A DNA stretch of 64,000 nt, taken from contig NC_134278.1 of NCBI RefSeq assembly GCF_949628215.1, positions 40,359,691 to 40,423,690 on the forward strand, read 5' to 3'. The notes beneath the pieces were generated by a model that was given only the letters and a program-made list of their open reading frames with translations, ran no database searches and had not been told where the DNA came from. Shown here piece by piece: positions 22,248 to 34,200 of this stretch. Source of the DNA: Phalacrocorax aristotelis (Eukaryota > Chordata > Aves > Suliformes > Phalacrocoracidae). The translations under genes and the position numbers were made by a program. Positions within the stretch are counted from its first letter, which is position 1. Each line of letters opens with the position of its first letter.

Positions 22248-25200
22248 GTGAGGGCGGCGGGGCGCAGAGCGAGGCGCCGCGGGTTAGCCCCAGGGGTACG
22301 GCGGCTCACCCCTCCCCCACGCCAGGCGGGAGTGGACGCGTCCTCCCCGCCGGGGGCTGCGGCGCCGGGCGGCACCACCGTGATGGCGGGGGGGAGAAGG
22401 GGCTGAGGGGGGCCGCGCCGGGGAGGAGCTCTCCCCCTGCCCCGCCCCGCTGCTCTCCTCCCGCCGCCTGTGAGGAGCCGCCGGCCGGTCTCCCCGGTCC
22501 GGGGCTCGCCGGGCTGCCCGGGGCTCCTCCGCCTTTAGGACCCCCCCGGCCGTAGTCCGGTGTGGCTTCCCCCAGAGGGGACCCGGCAGAGCCTCCGCAG
22601 CGCTCGGCGGGGCGGGGAGGGGAGGGGGCCGATCGCGGCGGGGAAGGACCCGGGCAGGAGGGTTTCCCGCACCCCGGCGTGCGTGAGGCCGGGCGCGCGT
22701 CCCGCCGCCCCGGCTGCCCTGCGCCGCGCTGCCGTTCGGAAGGGGCCCGGCGGCGTGGTCGGATGCGCTGTGGCGGTGTGCGGGAGGCCCGCCTTCGCGC
22801 CCGCAGGCTTTCGGCCTCTCTGCTGCCTTTTGCTGGAAACCCTTTCCTTCGAGTGGGATTTACTGAAGCCCCTGAGAGACACTGGGAAAGAAACAGCATC
22901 TTCTTTCAGCTCCTTTTGGGTTTTTGGTTTGTTTTTTTTTAAATCTGTTAGAAGTTCAGACGGCAGCAGAAGATACGGGCTTTCCCTGTGCCCGCAGTGC
23001 TGCGCTGGTACTGATGTGGACGTGTGAACCACACTGGAGAAACGGTCAGGCTGATAACAAGCTACAGACAGCTTTTTTCATAACGCTAGAGGTATCTCGT
23101 GGAGTTACTAGCTTCATTATGTCCTGCTGCATTTGTTTTACCCAAATTTGCAAACCGTTGCCAGATCGGGGCATTTATTTATCTTTTTTAAAGAATAGTT
23201 CATGTAGGCAAGGATTAACTTCAGTTTTAGTTCGGTAGTGTGTAGACTTAAAATCTTAATGTGTAAGAACACATTGTTAATATAATTTCTGTCAGCCCTA
23301 AAATATCATTAGATAATACATTTTTGCAAAACTGGACTGGGTTTATTTTATTTCCTGGGTTTTATGCCCTTGGATTCCCACCTCCCCTCCCCGCAGTCCA
23401 AACTTAATTTAAAAATGGATTACAGCTTACAAGTCTCTTTTAAGCACTGTTAGTCCAAGAACTAATTGGCTCTACCTTTTAAAAGTGGTTACTGACATGA
23501 GTAAGATTTTTATCTGTAAGGAAGTAGCTAATTTAAATGATTGCAGTGGCAGGAGGCATTAACTGTACCTTGCAGAAATGTTGTACAATAGAAGACGTCA
23601 CTGGCTTGAAAGAAAAATGAATCAAAAGATCGGTTGCACTGGATTCAGTAATTCACCCCCATATTAGGTGAACAAAGTTAATACAGATCTGCCCAGAGCT
23701 TTTCTGTTAGCTCATTCCCTAATGAGCAGAGGAACATAAACTTATAATTAAAGTACATTTCTTCAGGGTATTCAGAACACAACAGATAATGGCCTGAAAG
23801 ATGCTGCTGGGTGACCAACATCCACCCGTCAGATGCCATATGTAACAAGGAGTAGTCTACCAGATTGAAAAATGGTTTTGTAGATGCCGCACATTTGCCA
23901 GTGGCTCATGTTGTAGGTTATGCCTTTGCACAGAGAAGTCCTGTCTGGAGCCACGCGCTGTTCTCTTTACCGGTACGGGTGCAGCCTGAGCCGTTCTCTG
24001 ATGTGGGAATGAACTGGTGTGGCCTGGTCACATCCACCTGAGGAAACTGTCATACCTTGGAGGAGGACAGCTGTATGGAAAAAGTGCCTTTCTCCTGCGG
24101 ACCTGGCTAACTCCCAAATTATCCAGGATGGTAGTGAGTCCAGGGCAAAAGTGTTACAAGAATTGCCACTTTCGTAGGAGTATAGCACAGGGGAATGCAG
24201 AGCGGATAACATGGATCATATGCAGTCCTTGTATGGTTTAATTTACCTGAATAGCCATAACCTTAGCGTTTTCTACAGTGAATAACTTTCCAAGAAAGCC
24301 CTTTGTGTAAAGTCTCATCACTGTTCTGAGCAAAACTCTCTTCTTTTACTAACTTAGGTGGAAAATAAGGCTGAAGGAAATGCTGCCTTATTTATTAAGG
24401 TTTGCTAGATTAATTCCCTTCTTTGCTGATACTGAAGTTTTCCTCTCTCTTTGGTTTTACTCATCTGCCAACGCTCTTTGCATCAGACCAGTACGCTACA
24501 TGGAGGGGATCAGCTGCCGTTTCAGACTGAGCTCTTATTGTCAGCTAAAGAGCAGGAAGGCACAGAAAGACTTTTTGATTACTATTAGATAAATATGAGT
24601 CTATGATTAGTCCTTCTAGAATGAAGGATGATTATGAGGGCAAGAGGACATCTTATTTTCAAACACCTGGAGTTCCTAGGCAAGCTTCTTTGAGAAGAGA
24701 CTTTAAAATTTAACTTAAACTTCTGATAGGAAGTGCTTCATGACACTGTAATTATTGTATGCCGTCAAAGAAGTATTTGATACAGCCCTCCAGCTGGAGG
24801 GCACCCTCTTCCAGTTCTTAAGTTAAAATGAAGGCCATGCTGAGTCATCGTCTTGGTTTTCTTTCAGAAAATGTCAGCTTACTGTTCAAGTTGTACTGCC
24901 TCACAGTGATGACCCTGGTTGCTGCGACATACACGGTCGCGTTGCGGTACACAAGGACAGTGGAGACAGAACTCTACTTTTCAACAACGGCTGTGTGCAT
25001 CACTGAAGTTATCAAGTTGTTCTTGAGTGTGGGCATCTTGGCTAAGTAAGTATGGGAATGCTCATCAGTATTTTGAAAATGAATCCTTGCTTCTAACCTC
25101 AGATCCACAGATACCGAAGCACAGATACATTTGAGAGCGTGGCTGGGTGGTCATGCTGTGGAAGAGTCATTTTAGAGCAGGTTAGAGCTTGTGAGTCCTC

Positions 25201-28200
25201 CTCAGCTGAAACTAGCGTGATATGCAGGTGTGTCCTTTCCTCATATTTTCTATTTTTGTGTGCTTTGGTATAGGTTTCAAATGTCAGTGTGGATTATCCA
25301 CGATGTTTTGGGTCTTTAAAATATTGGTGTAGATGAAAGCTGGGCTGTGAGCCATTGTCTGCTGAGCTACATAAAATTGTAACATTCCTATGCATAAATT
25401 TTCCCAAACAATTATACAGACAGACATTTTGCTGTCTTTATTAACCTGGGGAATCAATGCTGGAAAGCTGTGGTCAGAAAATATTAGAGTTTCTGTAATC
25501 CCACATGGCAGCTAAGAACTAGAACTTCAGTCTACACGTGAGCATCTGAAGTAGGGAGGCCATCAGTCCACTGCCTCTCCTATCAGCTCCCCTGTGCTGC
25601 ATCCTTCCCTGGGAGGATTTTTATATTCTGGACTTTTCCAAAGCCCAGTTCTTGCTGTTGTTGTAGAATTTGTCCTTTTAGGGTCTCTGCCTATCTCTTT
25701 GTGGCTTTTGGCACATCAGAAGGCTGGCTGTTTTGTGCTAGAGAATCATGAGGTCACACGGCATACTTCAGAGTTTTATCAATCTTCTCTAGCTAACATC
25801 AGAATGGCATTTAACTTGCTTTGGAAATTAGACCATATTTGAACTTGGTAAGGCAGCTGTGGCAAACTGCCTTTTGTTTAATCTTTCATTAAATGTAACG
25901 CATGAGTGTGACCAGTGGCAAATTTCTATTTTTCTTTTTATGCACCCTGGGCTTCTCACTGTGCCGGCACAAAATGTTGGCAGAAACGTCTCTGCAGATG
26001 AGTAGTTGCGCTGTGGTTCTCGCGGTGTTGTGGCCAGCGTGGACCCTGATCCAGCCTGCTTTCTGGAGACTGCAGCAGCCCACGTGTCTCCATAGCAAGG
26101 GACCCGTGGGTGGCATTTGTAGCCTCACCCCTGTGCGTATAACTTCTCCGATCTGTTCTTGTGCACCTGGGACTCATGCTCTTTGTGGTATACCAGAGAG
26201 GTCTTGTTCAGCAGGGTAAGCAATATGCCTTTTGTTAAGGGTCAGTAATACTGTGTTCATTAAAGGTATGAATAGTCTTTTTGCTCAAGATAATTAAAAA
26301 GGCAACTACTTCTAACTCAGGAGTCTATTAGGCTTTTAGAATGGCCCTGCACAGTCAAAAATCCACGTAGCCCCTCGTCCCCACCTTTGACAGTAGTCAG
26401 CTGAGGGTACTTAGGACAGAAGTAGAGGCAACAGGGTAAGCATGGGCTGCACTTTCGTTAGCTGGAGGCAGAAGCTTATGGATTTCCCAGCCTGGATGCT
26501 GTGTGCATGCTGCGGCTGTAGCACGTAAAGGTCCTGTCCTTAGCGAGATTGCCTAGTTTCTTTTTGAACTGTTAGTCCCTTCTGCATCTGTGAAATGACT
26601 TCTGCAGTGTAATTACATGGTATATGAAAAAGTATTTTTATTAAACAATTTATTCAGCAGTTTTACTAGATTCTGTCTACTTGTGTTGACAGACATCACA
26701 AATAATCTTTTCCCCCTTCATTTTTATTTTCATATCTCTACAGATCTGTATTGTGTTATCATCATTCACTTATTTTCTAAGCTGGGAGTCCTAGCCTAAT
26801 TTTTCCATGATCGTCCTAGTACCCATCTCCACAGCGTTTCCAGTATTGTTACATCCCTTTTGAAGCAGGATCCAGAGCTACTTTCTGTTCTGGTCTCAGT
26901 TTCTTTCCTAAGGATTTGTAACGTTCCATGCATTTCTCTGAACACGGCTGAGCCTTGGGCTGGTGCTGTTGGAGACCAACTCGCACCTTTTTCCCAGAAG
27001 CCCGTAACTGGTTTAGAGACGGTTATTGTATTTTGGGGTTGTCCTTTCCTGTGATGCTTGTTTATTGATAACTGAGCTTTATCTGCCAATTAAAATGGGA
27101 TGAATCTGTGACACTGACCTGTTTGAAGGTTATATCTATTCTGAGCTGGTCAGCTAGTGGGTCTTTTTTTCCCCTGTAGCTGGGAGGGGGGTGGGCAGCA
27201 GCAAACACTGTTCTTCAGGCCGTGCTCACCTCTCCTTGGTAGGATGTCTTGCTTGCTGGTGGACAGCAAAGGAATGCATCTGGACCCAAGTAACTGAGCT
27301 GTTTCTCAGGTGGCAAAAGATCTGGTGAATTCCGCTCAGTGTAGTGAGATGCCCTTCTGCTACAGTTGAAAGTTTCCTTTTGGATATCATGTATAATAGA
27401 GTATAATCAGGAAAATTTGCCAGTTTCCTAGTAATGTTCTATTTTAGATCACTTACAAATACGCTGAACAGCATAAATTCCAGCATCGTTTCCTTCAGTA
27501 TCTCCTTTACAGCTTCCTCCAGTTTTAAAGTCCTAACTGATTTGTCTCACCCAAGGCAAGGTGCCTTTGTATTTTAATAACCAGTTAGAAGATCAAATAC
27601 AATCTCGTTTTTCTGTACCTTTGCATTTGGGTGGGTACCTTTTTCTTTTTGAAACAGACGGCATTGGTTATGGCAATGTACAGGATACTGGAATATGACT
27701 CTTGCATTGTTCCAGCTGCAGAATTTGTTTTCTTATGGATTCTTACGCTATGCCTTCGCTGTGTTTGATTTTAAAATTTCCCCTGGAAGGCACATTGAAT
27801 GCATGAATGCCAAAAGAGTGTCTTTCAAGAGAAGTGTACGATAGTTTAAGCTTTGTTAATTATTTACTCAACCGTACTCTCAACTTCTCATATTTATTCA
27901 AAGTTCCTTTCACCATCCGGTAATTACGTTGTTTACATTCTTAGATGGTATGTAATTACTTAGCAATGGATGAAGAAAAATAGAGCTGATTTGCAAACTC
28001 TAGTTTTAACTTCAGCTTTTGTAACAAATCATAAATAGTAGAATCATTAAGGTTAGAAAAGACCTCTAGGATCATCAAGTCCAACCATCAACCCAACACT
28101 ACCATGTCTGCTAAACCATGCCCTGAAGTGCCGCATCTACATGTCTTCTAAATATCTCCAGGGATGGTGACTCCACCACCTCCCTGGGCAGCCTGTTCCA

Positions 28201-31200
28201 ATGCCTGACCACTCTTTTGGTAAAGAAATTTTCCCTAATACCCAATCTAAACCTCCCCTGGCACAACTTGAGGCCGTTTCCTCTTGTCCTGTTGGTTGTT
28301 ACTCTTCACCCAGAAGAGACCAACACCCACCTCGCTACAACCTCCTCTCAGGTAGTTGCAGAGAGTGATAAGGTATCCCCTCAGCCTCCTCTTCTCCAGG
28401 CTAAACAACCCCAGTTCCCTCAGCCTCTCCTCAGAAGACCTGCTCTCCAGACCCTCCATCCGTTTTATTGCCCTTCTCTGGACACGCTCCAGCACCTCAA
28501 TGTCCTTCTTGTAGTGAGGGGCCCAAAACTGCACACAGTACTCAAGGTGCGGCCTCGCCAGTGCTGAGTACAGGGGCACGATCACCTCCCTGCTCCTGCT
28601 GGCCACACTGTTCCTGATACAAGCCAGGAAATGGGTGTTTCTGTTGCACAACTGATAGTTGTTAGTATCTCTCACCTATTCAGAACTATGAAGAAAACAG
28701 AATATGTTTTTTAAGTTGCATCTAGATCGATGTCAAGAATGCTGAATTCAAGATAGATACTTTTTTTTTATTACTTGATTTTGCAGCATAGATCTTTGGG
28801 CACCTTATTTTGCATTATCAGCTGTACACAGAGGCTTGTTTTAAATTCTTTTCTGTGTAATTTCTATGTATGTATTGTATTGTAATGTATTGTAAATTCT
28901 GTGTAGATTTAAATCTGTTTCCACATAATCTTTGTGCTGAATTCAACTTATGGTTATAGATTCATGATAAGTGCATGCTTCAGAAAGCACACCCACTGCA
29001 AAGATGAATTTTTAGATAGTTCATCATCTTGTTCTCAAAAACTGAAGTGAAAATGGCGATTACTGGGCATCGGTTATTCTTCATTGCTGAAATTTCGTGC
29101 AAGAATTGAAAGTAGACAGAAATGACAATTACTGTTGTGATTTGACTTTAAGCATGTGATTAGCTAATTCACCAAGCATGGTCTGGAACAGAAGCAGGTA
29201 TCATTTAAATTTTTTTTCTTGTTCGGCAGCCCACCTTGGTATCGACAAATAGAAGAAGCCATTACTGTGTGATATTTTTTGACTACTTATTCTCACAGAG
29301 TAGAACTGTATCTGTGCTCATTGTATTTTATTTGCAGTTAGACATTTGAGATAGAAGCACATTAGTCAAGCTGTGCTTGGGTATTACCAGGAACTTTAGG
29401 TTTTATTGTACATCCTATCTCCCACTGCTGGGCAATATAACAAATACATTGAAGAATAAGTAAACCAACAATTTTGCCTATAATGTCAGTGACTCATAAC
29501 GTTTTATGCAGTTCTGTATCCAGTGCAATTAACTGTGGTGAGCTGTGACATGAAGTCTTCCCCTTCCTTGGATTGCAAACTTCACTTCAAGTGCTACTTC
29601 TCTGTAGATTTTCATGCCAATGGTTGTCCCTTGTGGCCAGACATGTCTTGCAAAAGACAACTGTGTGACATGCTCAGTGTCACCAAGTCTGTCCCAAGCA
29701 ACATATCCCCTTAAATTAGGAAAGAGCTCCGCATGTGACCTCACTTGTACAACAAGGGTCTGGGAAACTATACGTGCGTCTGGTAACTCTACTGCCCTGA
29801 CTCTGTTTTTTTGTCTGTACTCTCTCTTAGGGGAAAATGACAGGGAGAATCCCTTGCAGCTGCCTGTATAAAGACTGCCGTCACTACAAAAAAACCCAAA
29901 ACAAAACAGGGGAGGGTGGGGGTGGCGGAAGGAGCTGTATGCTTGGTGCCAGGCAGGGAAGAAGGCAAGGAGGGAGGAGAGAAACTTGGGTGGAAGGATC
30001 ATGAGAGGATAGAGTCCATAAATCTTTGGAGAGGAAAAGTTTAAGAACCTGGAGCACAGAGTCAGGGGTTACTCAGGAATGGGAAATATTGCAGGAACAA
30101 GGTGGTTAATGAAGGAGCCTGGGGCATAGAGACTTTGCTAATTTCAGTAATTGCTAATAAGAGTTTGGGACAGGTAGATGATGTACATTTGTGAAAAAGA
30201 AAGGAGGTGGGACATGGGTGAAATGTGGGCAGTTGGGCTCCTGGAGCACTGAGGAGGATGTGAGCCATTTGTTCGTATGTGTGTGTAATGGAAGCAAAAG
30301 GAGTGTTGAATCCAAGAGCTGTACAGACTGCTAATTGAGAGGCCTGTGGGAGGGGGCAGGAGTGATTTTGGATGTTGGTATTTTTCAGTGGCCAAGTGAG
30401 AGAAGAATGGAAAGGGGAAACATGGCACCTGGGGAGAGCTGGGAAGGGAATTGGAGGGCTTGAGTAGCAGCAAGAAGTAAGCAGGAAGTGTCAGATTGAT
30501 GTACCGGTGATAAGGGAGGGCCAGCAATGTAGAGGTCAGCTTGAATAAGCTGAGGAATAAGTCGCAAAAGGGGCCAGCAGTGAGAAGCAACAGGTTCTTC
30601 CCCATTGCATGTTCTTTTGCATGCTGTAATTACATAAAGGAGACATGAAGAAGCAAGGCAACAGGGGGCTGCCACACGCCCCGCCAGACCTCTTCATGTG
30701 TGTTCTGGTGCCAGTCCACTGTGTTTTGCAGCGCAGGCAAGAAGAGGAACCCAGACCTGGCTGAGGAATAAGGGGTGTTTCCAGCTCAGTTGTGTGCAAG
30801 GGTGCAATCTTTTTTGGGTGTACTGTGAGGCCCAGTTTAAAAGGGATCTGGAAAATCATGAGCATTTGACATCACACAAAAATATAAATACCCCCCAAAA
30901 AAGGAGGGGCGGGGAACAACAGCCTTCTGTCCCACTGCCTGTATGCTTAGTGACTTATTCACTGTTTACAGTGTTCGTGGTGGTTGTTTACTTTATTACA
31001 CGTTAATGCAACTAACCTCCTGATTCCAGAATGTCTTTGTCATCTTCAAGGGTTTCTACTTGTTGATAACCTCACTGGTTTTTCCCAGTTAATTTTTCTT
31101 TAATGAGCACAAGGTACAACTGACTGTTTAGAACAGATTGTCAGCCTTCCCAAAGGATTCATTGATTTGATTTCTGTTTTCAAATACCAGTTTGAGAGAG

Positions 31201-34200
31201 CCCTCAGTTACATTAATATTTTATTTTGCAGAGAGACTGGAAGTCTGGCAAGGTTAATAACATCTTTAAAAGAAAATGTATTTGGAAGTCCTACAGAATT
31301 GCTAAAATTAAGCGTTCCATCTCTGGTGTATGCTCTCCAAAACAACATGGCGTTTGTGGCTCTTAGCAACTTGGATGCGGCAGTCTACCAGGTAATCCAT
31401 GTTTTTGTCGGTATTTGATCCGTAAATACATTTCTCTTTGCTGTTTCACGAGGCATGTGTGCTAGGTAGCTGTCTGCCTGGCACACAGGACCCTCTTTAG
31501 CCTCAGTGTTAAAAGCCAAATGATGCTTTGTTATATTCAAAACATACGCTCTGTTGCAGTGCTCCGGTTTTCTGAGCTAACCTACTCACTGCTAGAATCA
31601 CTTCAAATTCACTTTGTTGTAATTGGCGATGGTACAAAAACCCAAGGATCTGTAGGGAATCGACGAATATAAAATTTTATTTGTCATTCTGTAGTTGAAT
31701 CCTCTGTTTTATTTTCTTGTTTTGGAGGAGTTTAAAAAAACCACATCCTCTGCTATATTCCCACCTTCTTTAGGTGACGTACCAGCTGAAGATCCCTTGT
31801 ACAGCTTTATGTACAGTCCTAATGCTAAACCGTACCCTTAGTAAGTTGCAGTGGTTCTCTGTCTTCATGCTGTGTGGTGGTGTTACCCTCGTTCAGTGGA
31901 AGCCTGCTCAGGCTACGAAAGTACAGGTAAGAGTGTAAACTCTTCACAATGCCACTTCACAATGAAGAATAAACTGCCTTCTGCTTTGTATATTACTTCA
32001 CAGCAGCTGGGATTAAGGTAAGGTCTCTTACCTCCACACAGCAGTACCTGTTTCCTACTTCCAGCCACTTCATCTACAATGTAAAGGCTAGTTTGATCAT
32101 TCGCTTTCACATTTATTGTATACCAGCTCAGGCAGGCTTGCGGTATTGCTCCAGTCTCACTTGATGGAAAGGCAACTGATTGCTACAATTAGTAAAAATT
32201 ACCACAGTCGTCATAATCAGTCTAATACGTGCTTACTAATAATGGTGCACCTGAGTAATATCTTGTTTCCAGCAGTTGGCCCTGGTATCGTTATAATTGT
32301 TGGAGCAGAGAACTTGGAATGGAAGCACTTGGCAGAGTTAGGAGTGAAACTCCAGTGCCTTGTGGGTGTGGGTATGTCATTTAAACACACCCTTCAGAGG
32401 CACTGACCTAATCCCGCTCTAGGAAGAAACAAGTGTCTTCTGTTTCTTAGGTCTTAGCCGCTGGTCAGTGGCAGTGGTGGGAAGGGCAGGTCACGCAGCT
32501 GGGAAGACAGGCCGTGGCCAAGCAGGCAGTGCCTCTGAGCACTGCAGGGGCTGGTAAGAGTACGCACGGAAAGCAAAACGCCACGCAGCTACACCAAGCT
32601 AATCTGAAGGACAGCTCTAGCTAAGCAAGTACATTTTATACTGTAATGAAATGCTAATAACTTTGCTGTACTTAACGAAGTGGCTCTGGAATTGTTTATT
32701 GTAAATTACTGCAGTGTTGCATCCTTTCTAAAATAACGGTTGATGTTGCAGGTGGAGCAGAATCCATGGCTAGGGTTTGGAGCGATTGCTGTTGCTGTGT
32801 TGTGTTCAGGATTTGCAGGTATAGTAGTATTTCCATATGCAGGTCACATCAAAAGGACTGGAGAGCTCATGATGTTTAAAACAGAACATTCTACATCAGT
32901 TAACTGTGTGTGTTGATTAGAATATAAAAAAGAACTTCACCCCCTCTGCCCATAATTACCTTCTACTTGCAGTAATTATGACAGATTCATGACATGATTA
33001 CTCTAGTTCTCAAGCAAATGACTTGGAGCACGTACTATTGGTTTTATGTGATACAACTTAGAAGGCTGATTTGCAAGTGGAAGCATCTTTCAAATGCTTC
33101 GAATAATACTCTAGGGAATATCCATGATGATTCACTTGGTACAATTAATGTACATCAATCTTGTAAATTGGCTTTACAGTGAATAGCTCCCTTATGGTGA
33201 TCACATGAGGTACTTGCTTTTTTTTTTTGTACTTTTTTTTTTTTTTAAAAAGGGGAACTGAGCTCCTCAGTCAGTTCTTGCACTAGCTGAGCCCCAAAAT
33301 ACACAGTGCCATAGTCCTGTAGCTGATAAATCTAACTGAGATGCAGAGGGAGCATGAGTAGGAGAGAGAGGAAGATGAGTAGCAGGAAGCCTAGATTAAC
33401 TGCATGAAGGATTTTTGTTTGGGTTGGTTCTACAACCAGCGCTTCCCCGTCGGTTTCCCTCTGGCTTCTGTAGGAGACCAGAGCTTGAGGACAAGTGAGC
33501 TGGTGCTAGGAAATAAGGAAATACTAATTACTACTTAATTTGAAATCTGGCTCACAGGGGCATACTTCCCTGGCTGTAAACTGGATTCTTCCCCTTCCCT
33601 CTGCAAGAAAACAAGGTATTTTCACCCTCCTCTAGTACTATACAATCCTGCAAGAAAAATCTGGTGCTGTGCATACACGCTCGTTACTCATGGAAGAAGT
33701 CCTGGCTGGCAGGGGAGGAAAGGAGGAGGGTGTCATTCTTGTTTGGTGTCTTCAGTGAAACGGGCACTTTGAAGCAGAGACACTAAATAAGGCTGTGTAG
33801 AGCTCCATCAACTTTTCCTGGAAGGTTATAAATTTACTCAGTAGGTGCTCCCAAGCCACGAGACAAAATACAGCATTCACAGTGAAGCCTTCAGAGTCTC
33901 TTAAAGCTCTCTAGCTTTCTCTGACAATGCGGGTAGACAGCTGTGCTTCTAAAGCTCTGCAAATTCAGGCCATTGAAAGGGCTGATGCAGGCAGCTCTGG
34001 AGGATTTAGACACATATGGCTTTCTTCTCCTGCAAAAGGATTGCAGCTTGGGTGTTTCCTCACTGACAGCTGTAGCTTTGAGGCAGCTGGGAGGAGACAG
34101 TATTTAGTCTGTGGAGCTCCTTGTGCCCTTGGGGCTTTACATGTTGAAAGCATAAATCCTATTCAAACTCCTTTTCTCTTCTTTCTTCCCCCACCCACAC

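Larger units (their letters stand above)
21840..22830 (+). promoter_or_regulatory. CpG-island promoter of SLC35A1
   Basis: About 1 kb of dense CpG around the first coding exon with no TATA box. Many overlapping long open frames on both strands (for example 22306-22899 on -) are products of high GC and few stop codons. Confidence 0.85.

Noticed and set aside
22306-22899. 197-codon minus-strand frame in the SLC35A1 CpG island
   Set aside because: Arg/Pro/Gly/Ala composition typical of CpG islands, where stop codons are rare in every frame.
28247-28675. Minus-strand frame with RT-like C-terminus as a host gene
   Set aside because: It is the CR1 ORF2 remnant within the CR1 at 28041-28629.
30144-30605. 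153-codon minus-strand frame in SLC35A1 intron 2
   Set aside because: Produced by the purine-skewed + strand, which leaves few stop codons on the complement.
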